A stretch of 64,000 nucleotides of DNA from Lentinula raphanica (GCA_027919835.1 JANVFP010000025.1:434001-498000), one strand, 5' to 3'. Shown: positions 23,401-33,487, numbered from the stretch's first letter. Translations and numbers: made by a program. The notes: generated by a model from the letters alone, not told the origin.

Positions 23401-26400
23401 CTCAATGTAGCTTATGTGTCGTTACCCATTGAGAATCGTCTCAGTGCTGAGTGAATGAAGTTGTATTTTGTATGACAGATTTACAAATGGGCGTCCGAAA
23501 TGACGTTAAACTAGACTTGACTTAGAAGTTAGACCGTCACCTACCACTTGGAGTCAATGTCCCGGTTGAACTTACCGAAAGGCTTCCTCGGTCAAGACTT
23601 GCCTTCGAGTCCTTCGTCTTCAGGACAGTCTGCATATCATGCATTCCCTCACAACCCACTCTCCAAATCACCGTCTAAGTGGACAGCTCGGCCCATCTTA
23701 TATGGTGCCAATGGTGTCGTACTCTCTCAACGGAATTTACCTCCACCTGTGGGTCAGTTCGGATTTTTGGAACGACCACATGTAGATCTCCAGTCTCTCA
23801 CTCAACGAAGGCTTGACACACAACAAAGGCTTGAGGACCCCACAGCAAGCATCACATTTTCCGAGCCTCCGGTTTTGTCCTCACATCGACAGAAAGCTCT
23901 GGCGCAGACACTGCGCTGGCAGAACGAGGTGATACCGACACTGATAACTCCATATATGAGGTATCTGCGAGAATCCGGAAATCTCAGTCAGGATATCCTG
24001 GTGGAACAGCGAGCTTGTGTGTGTGATGGGTCGAAGGAGAGAAAATTAGATATAGTGGTATTGCGGTTCAACAGTGAGTTAGATACCTTGCCTAAAATCA
24101 AAGTGTTAACATCTCGCACTGCAGAACTTCAGAAGCTCAGCATAGATATCTGTGAATGCCGTCCTGCTCCGGTCCAACTCATTGAACGTGGGCTGTTCGG
24201 TAGTGCACCCAAGGAGCCTACATTAGCTGTTGACATACGGGTTCTCGACTTTGTGACGCGACTTTTCCTTCGCATCTCTCCCAACCACAGCAGCGTGAGC
24301 AGTACAATCGAAGATTTTCTCAAGGGGCAGGGTTATCAGATGAAAGGAAAGGTATAACTTCCTGTTTATCATCAAGGATATGTGTTATAGCTCACCTTGA
24401 CCTAGGACCCTCTTCGTCGTCGTTTCACAATGGCTCTACGGTGGTATAACGCTCTACAGAACTCAACCAACCACTTCGTTGACTCCTATCTGGAAATACA
24501 ACGCCAGGAGATAACCGATACCCCATCCTTACCTCCTACTCCATCTACGCCTTCACCTCCTACTCTGTCTACAACGTCAGCTCGTACTCCGTCTACACCA
24601 GTTCCAGAGACAGGAGCAGAACTTGCTAGACCTTCGAAGCGAGCTCGGCATGACGAGGAAGAACCGAACACAAGCAGGACACGGCCATCTCAATACCTTC
24701 GGGCTCGATGCCCATTGTGTTTTGGCGGAAGCTCTGACTTCGCGGATGGGTAAGTTATCCTCCATGGATGGAGAAAACTAGCACGCTGACATGCCGTCAG
24801 TACTAGTTTTATTGTCTGTCTTGACGCCTGTTTCAATCAAAAACATAACAAGCAGCCACGGGATCCAGAACATGTTCACCCGCGGAGTGTTTTTCTGGCT
24901 CAGGAGCATGTCGACGAATGGAAAAACATAGTCGAAGAACAAAGACCTCGTCCTACCCAAACTGCTAGGAGTACCGGCGATGATGAAGTCGAAGAAGGCC
25001 TACAGGTTCCCAAGTCAGTTCTCGATGCCTGCAACGACAGCTTCACAGCAGCAGATGGGTATCGTGAGAAGGCAAGCACTCAGTTCTTCGACTCAACGGC
25101 ACTCATGGGCCTGTTATGTCGACATGACCGTGTTCTTTGGCTTGTCAACATGACCACTCCCGGAGAACGGCAGCACTATGCCTTTGCCCTGTTGGACCAA
25201 CTATTCAATCATATCCCGCCCACTTCCACCATTGGCCTCCTCTACGATATCGCCTGTCAACTAGAACGTAGCTGTGTCAAATGGGGTTTCATGAAGGACA
25301 ATCTGCCTCGCATACGCTTTGCAATTTCTGTCTTCCATGCGTTTGGTCATGGCTGGGGATGTCAATGTGTTTACCATCCTCGGAAATGTGCAGGCTTTGG
25401 ACTATCTGACGGCGAAGGGTGTGAGCGCTTTTGGCACTCAATCAGTAAACTCATAGCTTATTTGCGGGTCTGTGGTGTAAGTGATGTTTAAATTTTCATA
25501 TCAGTTATAAGTCATAACAGTATTACAGCACTACATTCGGCTCTATACACTGGACTCTCAAATTCAGCATGCTGATAATGAAAGCCTAAGAGGGTTTGGA
25601 CTCTGGATTGCACGAAAATGGAGGCTAACTCAAACAAAGCGCGAAGAAGCTGACATGAATGTGCGGTGGTCTACTTATGACCCAGAATTCTTGCATGAGC
25701 AGTGGGAAGAGCAAAAGGCACATACAATAATGCCATCTCCTCGTGAGTACTTGTTCCTCCTTGAAATATCACTTGCTGGTATTACCCATGGCTGGTAATA
25801 CCCATGGCTGGTAATACCCATGGCTGGTAATACCTATGGCTGGTAATACCCATGGCTGGTAATACCTATGGCTGGTAATACCCATGGCTGGTAATACCCA
25901 TGGCTGGTAATACCCATGGCTGGTAATACCATGGCTGGTAATACCTTCAGTGGTATTACCCATGGCTGGTAATACCATGTCTGGTATTACCCATGGCTGG
26001 TAATACCCATGGCTGGTAATACCTTCAGTGGTATTACCCATGGCTGGTAATACCTTCAGTGGTATTACCCATGGCTGGTAATACCATGTCTGGTATTACC
26101 CATAGCTGGTAATACCCATAGCTGGTAATACCCATGTTTGGTAATACCCATAGCTGGTAATACCCATGTTTGGTAATACCCATAGCTGGTAATACCCATG
26201 TCTGGTAATACCCATGTCTGGTAATACCCATGTCTGGTAATACCCGTATTACCCAATGTCATTTAAATTTAACTTCAATCTTCTGACTTATTTTTTGTAG
26301 GTCAATCTCGCACTGCTGGCAAAATTGCCGTTGAGGCTGCCCTTCGCATTAGGAAAGCTCGTGATACCTTACGCAAAAGCATCAAAAATCTTGAAGATAT

Positions 26401-28666
26401 CATTGCTAATCCATCATCAGAGCCATACGAAATTGCCGAAGCTGAATTGGAACTTCCTTTGCTTCAAGAAAAGCTCATTAATACACAATCAGCATTGGCA
26501 GCAAAAGAAAAGGCACTAGGAGTTGATGGAGAAAAGGAATATCGACATCTAGCATCAAGTCCTTTTGTTACTGATCGCATGAATGCTCGTGCTCTGAAAG
26601 TCCGTTTACGACAGCGCTTACAAGCCCGCAAGTTTGAACGTGACCGCCTTGAACGAAGCTTTCGACGGCAAATGAATAGTGAGTGATGATAACTTGGATT
26701 TATCTATTACATTTCATTGATATAATCACTTAGCTTCGCAACGCAAACTCCATAGACATACTGAAGACACTGTCAAGCAGCGTGATGGGGGCATTCAGTC
26801 TCTTGCTCGTAACTATAACAAGCTCTGTGAAAAGATGGCTGAACAGATTGCTAAGAAGAGAGCTCCTGCTCATGCTATAGCTTCTCGTCCAATTCCCATG
26901 AAGGAACTTTTCTCACTGGATGTTGATGATGCAATTTGGGATGACTGTGGGCTTGAAGGTGATGATGACTCAGTTGATCCTCCACTTTGGTTGTCAGATG
27001 ACCAGGTCAGAGTAGGTATACAAGGTATACTACTGCGAGATCGCTGTGATGAAGAGCTGGTTCGATTGAAGCATGAGGTCCTCATGATGGAGGAGTGGTT
27101 TTCTGAAGAATGGAAGGTTGTCATAGCTGGTATCAGTAATACACAAGGTATTCTCTTTCAAAAGTTTTACCAATCAATTTTTAACAGAGTTATGACAGAT
27201 CTTGATCTTCAATATCAGCTTTGGGGGCGGCGCATAAATCTCATCCGGTTGTCAGTCTTGTGGACTCAAGCATTGAATGAACTTCCACCGGAATTCATAC
27301 CATGTTTTCAGGGACCTGGTCCAGATGAGCTAAGGGAAGTTGAGCATGAGATTCAGGCAGAGCTGGTTGATCAGATCTGTGAGTCAGAGGAGGTTGATGA
27401 GGACTCAGAGTTGGATGAAGATGACTTGGACATAGGTTTAATAGAACATATTGATGCTTTGACAGTAACTGACATGTATAGTGATATGCAGGATGATATA
27501 GTATAGTGGTATTATGAAGAGACATGATACCAACTCAGTATGAAAGGTGTAACCATAAGGAGTAATACTGACTTAGAATGAGTGGTATTACCATCAGAGG
27601 TAATACCAAACTTAGGATAAGTGGTATTACCATCAGAGGTAATACCAACTTAGGATAAGTGGTATTACCATGGAAGGTAATACCAACTTAGGATGAGTGA
27701 TATTACCAACTTGAGATGAGTGGTATTACCATGAGGGTATTACCAAGCTCGGTATGACAATTGATATAATAACTGTCTGGTAATACCATATAGGTCAGGT
27801 CATAATGCCAGTTAGGTTGCATTCTTCTTGAATATGAGTATCAATAGGTTGTAAATTGATATTGCTATCACAACAAGGGACAAGATAGCATTAGTATATA
27901 GAGTGAGGATGTTGTGTAATGCATAAGCAGGAGTTATGAATCAGTCTATAATATTTATGAATTTCATCTTGACAGCAGCTAAGAAACAAGAGTATCTGCC
28001 CAATGCCAAAACATCTAATAGTAGTAATAGGGATAGCACAACATGTGCTATATGCATCTGGATTGTGTAGCAGCATAAGTCAGTAAATATATAGACCTGG
28101 TAATACCCACAATGGTATTACCTCGCCAGGACCCCTGGCACTGAGGGGTGGGTATTACCAGGTCGGTATATACCCGGTATTCCCCCCCATTAGGCATGGG
28201 TATTTTGTGGGTATTTCCCCCTAAGTCGGTAGGATTTAGGGGTGCCTGAAGTGAAATGTTCGTGTTACTGATTATCGTTACAGGTACCCCCGACGATACA
28301 GATCATCGAGATCTCGTGCAACTTCTTCACAACATCGGACTCGCCCACAACCCGGAGGTTGAATCGTACACCGAAGAGCAGTACAATGCCTTCATCAACT
28401 TCCATACGACCCAACTCTTCGACTGTGTTATGAAAGCTCGTTTCTATGCACACCGTGGGGAGGCTAGTCAACGGATCATCGACAACGCCAGGGCTGCTCG
28501 GAAGGCTGGTGAACCTCTGCCCAAAGACGAGGACACCACCATGACTCCTGCCGACGTTGAAGAGGTGTACGTGTTTTCCGCACCACCGTCGCTGCCACCC
28601 GTAATTAAAATTGCGCAGACAGACTTAGAGGATCCCAAAATGCAAGGGCCACGCTCCGCACCTTAA
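11426..28666 (+). CDS. Retroelement accessory gene 2, copy A (unknown function; KDZ transposon in intron 5)
   Basis: Six exons (11426-11644, 11699-12085, 12138-12317, 12368-12574, 12628-12910, 28284-28666) join in phase to 552 residues. Introns are GT...AG and 50-54 bp, except intron 5, which contains the 15.2-kb KDZ element. Exon 1 begins MAPNFEYHNLPISLEADF. Exon 2 is helical with a Lys/Arg-rich end. Exons 4-5 carry repeated basic/acidic runs (KSKKKSSDDE, KSKRKRSERD) that look like nuclear localisation signals. The last exon is helical (EEQYNAFINFHTTQLFDCVM). I recognise no domain. The gene is antisense to gag-pol and converges with pol (211 bp between stops). All splice sites are intact, so it may still be expressible if the KDZ insertion is spliced out. 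Four of five introns contain a GATCT-NNN-AGATC-type palindrome. Confidence 0.7.
13037..13125 (+). repeat. KDZ element left terminal inverted repeat
   Basis: Identical over 89 bp to the reverse complement of 28165-28253. It contains several partial versions of the GGTA-TACC motif (GGTATATACC, GAATACCGGG). Imperfect similarity continues inward past a MITE insertion. Confidence 0.85.
13156..13437 (+). mobile_element. CATCAGG MITE copy 1
   Basis: A 282-bp element with inverted ends CATCAGGAAAAATATTCTCA..., about 57 bp long. The interior repeats 'gtgctttctg'. It sits in the left TIR of the KDZ element. The right TIR shows the unoccupied site, and the comparison gives a 2-bp CC duplication. The inverted relative is at 49093-49383. 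Confidence 0.8.
13438..14370. other. Left subterminal region of the KDZ element, non-coding
   Basis: AT-rich sequence without a supported gene. The first 60 bp continue the imperfect TIR and hold two GGTAATACC sites. Confidence 0.5.
14372..14800. repeat. GGTATTACC minisatellite, 15-bp period
   Basis: The core GGTATTACC/GGTAATACC recurs every 15 bp in the main block (about 14505-14785, roughly 18 units, spacer CCTTAC and variants). It occurs more irregularly before that. Because the unit is a multiple of three, several frames on both strands stay open through it. Confidence 0.9.
14500..18717 (-). CDS. Acidic repeat protein of the KDZ element (unknown function)
   Basis: A multi-exon minus-strand gene with an ATG at 18717-18715. 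Three short 5' exons end in KRAK, VEEQ and TSEQ, and all share GTATGTT/GTACGTT donors. A large exon (about 18270-16240) follows with a Pro/Ala-rich part, a globular part (FPDDWDEDDGLTSAILAQDY to about 17450), a PTPERA repeat, NLS-like basic runs, about 50 consecutive Glu, and a conserved end (MTTWNIWQKWYKYNGEKKRP). Further exons near 16200-15960, 15930-15770, 15700-15570, 15510-15220 and 15170 on include TGFHIGGYIIHPDAQPSIW. The last frame stays open through the minisatellite as GNTS-x pentapeptides to 14500. The real 3' end is uncertain and may be near 14890. It is divergent from the NGN/KOW gene. I recall similar proteins in mushroom genomes but know no function. Confidence 0.55.
16761..16897. 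repeat. TTCCTC hexanucleotide microsatellite
   Basis: About 22 perfect TTCCTC units, coding for poly-Glu in the minus-strand gene. Confidence 0.9.
17240..17412. repeat. 18-bp coding minisatellite (PTPERA type)
   Basis: Unit gttctggagtgggtgcgc and close variants, about ten copies, encoding (P-T/S-P-E-R/H-A/V/S) repeats in the minus-strand acidic protein. Confidence 0.85.
18718..19631. promoter_or_regulatory. Divergent intergenic region of the KDZ cargo genes
   Basis: This lies between the starts of the minus-strand acidic protein gene and the plus-strand NGN/KOW gene, so it must hold both promoters. It contains a 211-bp perfect-looking hairpin (19201-19411). No TATA box stands out. The plus gene may have a short first exon (possible ATG at 19492). 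Confidence 0.45.
19201..19411. repeat. Inverted-repeat (foldback) element, 99-bp arms
   Basis: The arms begin GATAATGGGAGTTCGAGA and end with a 13-bp loop. Each contains CACGTGATTACGTG. It looks like a small MITE in the divergent promoter region. I find no clear target duplication. Confidence 0.75.
21276..21840. mobile_element. Foldback MITE with telomere-like core
   Basis: The ends carry the inverted sequence (A/G)CTTTTGCAAAAGATTCCG and continue as a long imperfect inverted repeat. The flanks are a 12-bp direct repeat with one mismatch (GACAGGCCAGCT at 21264-21275, GACAGGCTAGCT at 21841-21852). It interrupts the NGN/KOW reading frame. Confidence 0.7.
21490..21597. repeat. Interstitial telomere-like repeats
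   Basis: Irregular CCCTAA/CCCCTAA/CCCCAA units, more than a dozen, in two blocks within the MITE. They resemble the C-rich strand of the fungal TTAGGG telomere repeat. Confidence 0.7.
23557..27506 (+). CDS. KDZ transposase with CxC1 cysteine cluster
   Basis: Seven exons (23557-24073, 24125-24351, 24406-24749, 24801-25476, 25529-25742, 26301-26678, 26734-27506) close in phase to about 1042 residues. The N-terminal CxC1 region includes QRACVCDG, ICECRPAPVQLIERGLF and PTLAVDIRVLDFVTRLFLRI, then DPLRRRFTMALRWYNAL. The RNase H-like core follows: CPLCFGG, SFIVCLDACFNQKH (candidate first Asp), FDSTALMGLLCRHDRVLWLV, LLYDIACQLE (candidate second Asp), FHAFGHGWGCQCVYHPRKC and DGEGCERFWHSISK (candidate Glu). 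The C-terminal part is coiled coil with an acidic tail. These motifs match the Kyakuja-Dileera-Zisupton family. Intron 5 (25743-26300) carries a large GGTAATACC array. The start is the first ATG before a plausible Ser/Pro-rich leader. No disabling change is visible. Confidence 0.88.
25775..26250. repeat. GGTAATACC minisatellite, 16-bp period, in transposase intron 5
   Basis: About 29 units of the type GGTAATACCCATGGCT with variants (TAGCT, TGTCT, CAGTG). The core is the same near-palindrome as in the other arrays. Confidence 0.92.
27540..27800. repeat. GGTA(A/T)TACC sites downstream of the transposase
   Basis: About nine sites in alternating orientation at roughly 15-30-bp spacing, separated by 'acttaggataagt' and 'atcaga' spacers. 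They are subterminal to the right TIR. Confidence 0.85.
27801..28164. other. Right subterminal region of the KDZ element
   Basis: There is no gene. The last 65 bp continue the imperfect TIR, with GGTAATACC and GGTATTACC sites. Confidence 0.6.
28165..28253 (-). repeat. KDZ element right terminal inverted repeat
   Basis: Inverse of 13037-13125 over all 89 bp. It is followed by the AAATGTT duplication. Confidence 0.85.
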
Positions 28667-28840
28667 GCAAGTGCTTATCGAGGCTGACCATCTAGATCAT
28701 CGTTCATTCTGCCCTGTCGCCTATTTTTATACCTGTACTTTTGTCAAGTCAAGTATTATTGGTAGTTTTTGAGGTAATCCAGTGGCAACTAAATTCCTCG
28801 AGTGATTATTGAGATAGAATAAGTTGAAACATCGCGGAAA

Positions 28841-28855
28841 CTCCCCCAAACTAAC
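28841..28855 (-). other. PPT-like tract after pol, copy A
   Basis: In element sense the sequence is TTAGTTTGGGGGAG, just after the pol stop and next to a GATC-N5-GATC palindrome. The position and sequence match 46490-46503 in copy B. Confidence 0.55.
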
Positions 28856-28877
28856 TGATCTGTTGGATCAGACATGT

Positions 28878-31800
28878 TTAGAAAGATTTCCGACGACCAC
28901 TTCGTCGTGGACCATTCGGCGGAGACGGATTCGACTCTTCCTCTTGATCTTCGGACTCAGCAGCCTTCAGATCCTCCGGATCAAGCGGTTCAACAGGCGG
29001 AACCAGTGGTGGTTCCACGGAATTCGACTGATCATCACCGGAAATGTTTATTCGAGGGACAGTACTGAAAATAAAGTCCTCCACTTCCTCAGGTTCGTCT
29101 TCCTCATCCTGTACCATAGATTCTAACTGCTCAGGCGACAGATCTATCAGATCATGTATGTTTTCCAGCAGTTCAATCGGTTCGTAACGAGCATGATGCG
29201 GGATCACACGGAAAGCACCCACTTTGTCTTTAAGTACAGTGCCATCCATTTCCGCAATGATATATGCGCCTCCTCGTGTCCTCCGGATGACAACCATAGG
29301 TCCACGATATCGAAGGTACATTTTCCGATCCAAATTCTTCTCGATGGCGGTGTTCCGTACTTGTACTAGGGTTCCCGGTTTGAAATCCCAGTCCTTAATG
29401 GTGTACTTGTACTTTTCCTCGAAAACTCTCGCTTCTCGACATTTGTTCTCGTCGATCCGTGATTTCATGTTTTTGACGAAGGAACGATGTTTGGAAAGAG
29501 CCTGAGCCCGGAAGCCCAGTAACTCTTCCCGTGATAGTATTCGATTTGGTGGATTGACCAAATATGTAGATTCAACAATATCGAAAGGTAGCAGAGGTTC
29601 CGTACCGGTAGCTACGAAGTATGGTGAACAGCCTAAACCTCTCCGTGCAGTAATACGATCAGCCCAAAGTATTGGTTTCAAGAAGTAGTACCATTTTGAC
29701 AGATCTCCCGCACACGCTTTCGCAAGTGCTTGTCTCAGATCAAAGTGAGCACGCTCAATCTTTCCGTTAGCTTGTGAATTGTAAGGCGATATCTGTATTC
29801 CACGGATCCCGTATTTCTGTTCGAGCCATCGCAACATGAGCTTCATCTGTGGTGCATTGTCCGAGACCACGATTTCCGGACATCCCCATCTACATATGAT
29901 GTCTTCAAAGAACCATTCCGCGAGTGACCTCGCGTTTTCCACTCTCAGTGCCCTAGCTTCCGACCAACTCGACAAGGAATCCCTTCCGTGAACGATATAT
30001 CTACAACCATTACTGGCCGGAGACATAACCATAGTATCGATATGTATCTTTTGGAACAAGGATGGCGTGAAGGTCACCGTTGGAGGGATCCGTACCAAAG
30101 ACCTAAGTCGATCTTGGCAGGCTTGACATGTTTTCACATACCACTCCACGTCTTTTTCCAGATCAGGCCACCAAAACCTCTTTTCCAAGAAGTCTTTCGT
30201 AGCATATGTGCCCTTGTGTCCTAACGCATCATGAGCACTGTGCAATAGATACATTCGTTTTTCCGGTTCAACCACTAAACGCAGTTGATCTGTGGATGGT
30301 TTCCGATGGAACAGTCGACCTTCCGAGTCTATTGAAAAGGACAGCATTTTCCGGTCCATTTCCGCTCGTTGTCTTTTGTCCAACTTCGCGAATTGTTCAG
30401 CATTCGGGTCCTTAAGCCACGCTCGAATTTCCGGTAACTGCTGATCTAGACGGTTTCCGCCATCCGATCTATGAGATATCGGATATTTGTGATCAGGTCC
30501 CCATGTAGCATTGTCGGGGATTGCAGTATACTGCAGAAACTGAGAGGTCAAAGGCATTCCCGAGGCCTCTAAACGTTCTTTGAGGAATGCATGCTGGATC
30601 TCTTCCTCCCGGGCCACTTGAAGATCTTCCGCAAACTCATCTTCAATGGTCTCGCAAAAGTATCCTGTCCGAGGATCTATATGATCTTTGAATGATTCAA
30701 AGGGCAATGGATCATCCGCTTCGTCCGCTTTGAAGAACCTAACGTTGTTGGAGTCATCTGCATCTTCTGCTAGATCCTCTTCGGTTTCCCGACGAGGGGT
30801 AGTCCAACCTCCCGGAGGTCTTCGAGACAAACCATCAGGTCCAAAGGTTGCTCCTTTGACATGAATCAAATTGAAATGGAATTTACGGATATCTTCAATC
30901 CAACGGTTGATCGTAGCGTTTGGACCACTACTCGGATTTTCAAGCATTCCTTGAATATAGCTAGCATCCGTTTCCACCGTGAGTTTCCGACATCCATAAA
31001 GGAGATAGTGTGTTGCTCGGAGAGCAACCTTTAGACCATAGAGTTCACGCTTAGATTGAGAAAACCGAGCTTCACGTTCATTATACGGGATGGATCCGAA
31101 GTAATTATAGTAAATCTTCGTCTGATCTACAGGATCAATCTGATAGATGTAAAATCCCGTACCCATGTAAGAACTATCCACTGCTAAGTGTGTTTCCCAG
31201 TCATATACTATGACTCTTAAGGCTGGTGCATTACGGACTCCGTCTTTCAACAGGTCCATGGCTATGACATGCTCATCCTTCCACTCAAACGGAATATTCG
31301 CCGTTAATTTGGTCAAAGGTGAGGCTTTCTTAGCGTAGTTGTGAATGTTGAACATCCGGAGCTGACCAACAGTTCCCAGAAAGGCTCGGACAGGGCGAAC
31401 TTTCACCGCTACAGGCTTATATTTTCGAGAACCGAAGACCGAAACTGGCTGATCTGGCAAAAACACATCATTATATGCACATATATGCTGGTCAATCGTC
31501 TCGTTCTTGAGTTCCCAGAGCTTAACACGATGCATCGCAGCCTCCAAATCTCGGGTCATTGAAGACAATTCCGCATCTTTTGTTTGATCTACTTGATCTG
31601 GTAGATCTTCCGTGTTATCATATGGACGAGTTAACCCGTGTAAGTCTTTCCACCTAACATCCTTTGTCATGGACTGGTAAAAGGTCTCTTTCAGGTCCTC
31701 AACGGTCGGATCAGCTCTAAATCCTTCCTTCCATGGGTTGATCACACGATTTTGTTGATGATCTACACCTTTGTTCAGGTATAGTGATATGGTTTTGGCA

Positions 31801-31994
31801 ATTCCGGGGTGAGACCTCTCGATCGTTGGCAGACAGCATTGTACATACACGTCCGCTAATTCTTCATCTGAGAAGGTACCTCGTTTCACCTGATTCGACT
31901 CTATAACCACTTCCTCCGCTTGAGCATCCCAGTACCCACTAAGAGCGATTTCTACCTCTCCCTGGTTGCTACTCAGATCCCAGAGGTTATTCAA
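28878..31994 (-). pseudogene. pol: pol of retrotransposon A: RNase H and integrase, RT deleted
   Basis: The frame is entered by -1 frameshift at the slippery site 32000-31994 and encodes about 1038 residues. After an N-terminal region of about 200 residues it jumps, near 31390, from the sequence that precedes RT in copy B straight to the RT connection region (FLGTVGQLRMFNIHNYAKK). RNase H follows: LAVDSSYMGTG, SKRELYGLKVAL, VETDASYIQGML and GPDGLSRRP. The integrase has an HHCC finger (HDALGHKG ... CQACQ), a D,D,E core (HIDTMV, VSDNAPQ, GKIERAH) and a GPY/F-like module (RYRGPMVVIRRTRGGAYII). The C-terminus is acidic, ending RRSGRRKSF. The missing RT palm and fingers make the copy non-autonomous; integrase residues are intact. 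Ty3/Gypsy order (RT-RH-IN) is supported by copy B. Confidence 0.85.
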
Positions 31995-32000
31995 AAATTT
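31991..32000 (-). promoter_or_regulatory. -1 frameshift site, protease to pol, copy A
   Basis: The phasing is A AAT TTT immediately followed by TGA. The X XXY YYZ rule is met in the zero frame, and the pol frame is -1. The site is identical in copy B. Confidence 0.7.
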
Positions 32001-33481
32001 GGTTGCGGAACTTTCTCTGCCTCCTCGTGAGTGTCTTCCCGTCTTGATTCGGGTTGCAACTGTTGAGTTGGCTGTGATACTTTTCGTTCCATCACTTTTC
32101 TTGGTGCTCTCGGTCCATGTCCTTTCGGATATGTACCCATGGTATACCGTTTTCCAGTATTCGGATCCGTAATCGTAAGTTCCTGATCACCCGATCCAAA
32201 AGTCTGAATGACACTCTCAGTTAACACATCAAACGGACGTCCCAACAGTATTTCGAAGGGAGCCTTTTCTTGAACATGTAACTGTAAATACACTGTGACT
32301 GGTCCAAATCGAAAGGGCACATTTCGGGCTAAACCTTTGGTCCGCGCGATCCCGCCATGTACATTTTGCATCTGTATGGTGATTCCGGGATCCCAACCTA
32401 GACCTAAGCCTAACGCCACGCTCATATCGATTGCGACTATCTGTGATCCTGAGTCCAGGAGGTTCTCTACTTCGAGATCTTCCCGATCATTCACAACAGG
32501 CCACACTGCACGGAGGCCGTTGCCTATGGTGGCAACTATGGTCATATCTCGTCGTTCATCATTCTCGTCTACATCACTCAAGAATGATTCTACTGGATCT
32601 ACTTGAACAAACGCTCCTGCTTTCATCCCATCCCGATCCTCAGATAATCTCTCAAAAGCCCAAGCTTCGGGTAATGCTAGATCATCCACGGAAATGACTT
32701 GTTCGTCTTCGGAATCATCATTTGAAAGTGTTTCCGTAGCTAGATCTTGTTGGTCAGCCACGTTCAGCAGCATTTTCTTTCGATCTTGCGGAAGTACTCG
32801 CTTATTCCGTATCTTTCGTGCTACGATCTGCCTGATCTTCCCCGAAAGCTGTAAAGCTTCGGAAGAAGTCAATTCAATCGTCTTTCGCACTATCCGGTCA
32901 GCAAGCTCTTCCTCTAGACCAGGCGTGAACAGTTCATTCTGCAGCCTGTATTTTGGTGCCTTCGAAGATCCCTTAGATTCAGGTATCTTTTCCGGCTTTG
33001 GTTGATTTCGAGGGTGAGGTGTAACTTCTCTGGGCTGAACATCATCAAATGGTCTTCTCGGATTTTCCGTACGAGGAGGTGACGGATCGCGGAATCGTAC
33101 TTGCTTCGATTTCCGTTGATCTGTCTGATCAGGCTCGCGTCCCGAGCCTAAAGCACTCTCATCCGTTAAATCGTCAATGGTCACTGACTGTATCCTTTCC
33201 AAAGCAGCTTCCCTCAGTGATTGAGAAGAATCGGGGTCTGATCCAACAGATCGGTCATGATTAGGCGTAGAATTGTCCGGATTGGACTTCGGTTTTTCGG
33301 ATGTTTTGTTTTTACTAGGGTTATTTCGATCTATGGGTATATGCACCCCGTCAAAGTGTTTATTCTTGACGGTAGGTATTGCTTTTGGTGAGTTAGGCTT
33401 TGGGGCACCCTCATGAGTTGTTGCCTGTTGCTGAGACCGTGTCCGTGGCCCAGAGGTCAACTCAATCATTGGATTCCTCAG
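31991..33481 (-). CDS. Protease ORF of retrotransposon A (-1 frame after gag)
   Basis: The ORF is about 492 residues from the ATG at 33469, but it is open from the slippery site just before the gag stop, so entry by -1 frameshift is more likely than a new start. The N-terminal half is hydrophilic and Pro/Arg-rich. The aspartic protease domain lies near 32470-32210, with the active-site motif NLLDSGSQIVAID and the later ILLGRPF strand, followed by a basic tail. It ends at a TGA at 31993-31991, preceded by the heptamer A AAT TTT, through which pol is entered in the next -1 frame. Such proteases cleave the polyprotein during particle maturation. The ORF shows no disabling changes. Confidence 0.8.
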   Translation of the reverse strand: MRNPMIELTSGPRTRSQQQATTHEGAPKPNSPKAIPTVKNKHFDGVHIPIDRNNPSKNKTSEKPKSNPDNSTPNHDRSVGSDPDSSQSLREAALERIQSVTIDDLTDESALGSGREPDQTDQRKSKQVRFRDPSPPRTENPRRPFDDVQPREVTPHPRNQPKPEKIPESKGSSKAPKYRLQNELFTPGLEEELADRIVRKTIELTSSEALQLSGKIRQIVARKIRNKRVLPQDRKKMLLNVADQQDLATETLSNDDSEDEQVISVDDLALPEAWAFERLSEDRDGMKAGAFVQVDPVESFLSDVDENDERRDMTIVATIGNGLRAVWPVVNDREDLEVENLLDSGSQIVAIDMSVALGLGLGWDPGITIQMQNVHGGIARTKGLARNVPFRFGPVTVYLQLHVQEKAPFEILLGRPFDVLTESVIQTFGSGDQELTITDPNTGKRYTMGTYPKGHGPRAPRKVMERKVSQPTQQLQPESRREDTHEEAEKVPQPNF

Positions 33482-33487
33482 TTTCCC
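33478..33487 (-). promoter_or_regulatory. -1 frameshift site, gag to protease, copy A
   Basis: G GGA AAC in correct phase, immediately followed by TGA. The -1 frame is open into the protease ORF. Confidence 0.7.

Larger units (their letters stand above)
13037..28253. mobile_element. 15.2-kb KDZ-type DNA transposon with cargo genes
   Basis: The ends are CACTTCAGGCACCCC... and its inverse. The terminal inverted repeats are identical for 89 bp and continue imperfectly to about 150 bp. The flanking 7-bp direct repeat is AAATGTT (13030-13036 and 28254-28260). The inverted copy B gene 2 near 47090 supplies the unoccupied site. Inside are the CxC1-KDZ transposase (23557-27506), an NGN/KOW gene (plus), an acidic repeat-protein gene (minus), large GGTA(A/T)TACC arrays, and two later MITEs plus one hairpin. 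KDZ elements are known from fungi. My recollection is that 8-bp target duplications are usual for relatives; here 7 bp is what I can count. Confidence 0.85.

Noticed and set aside
25769..26262. CRISPR-like array
   Set aside because: The repeat core is 9 bp with 7-bp near-constant spacers in a eukaryotic intron, without cas genes; it is a minisatellite.
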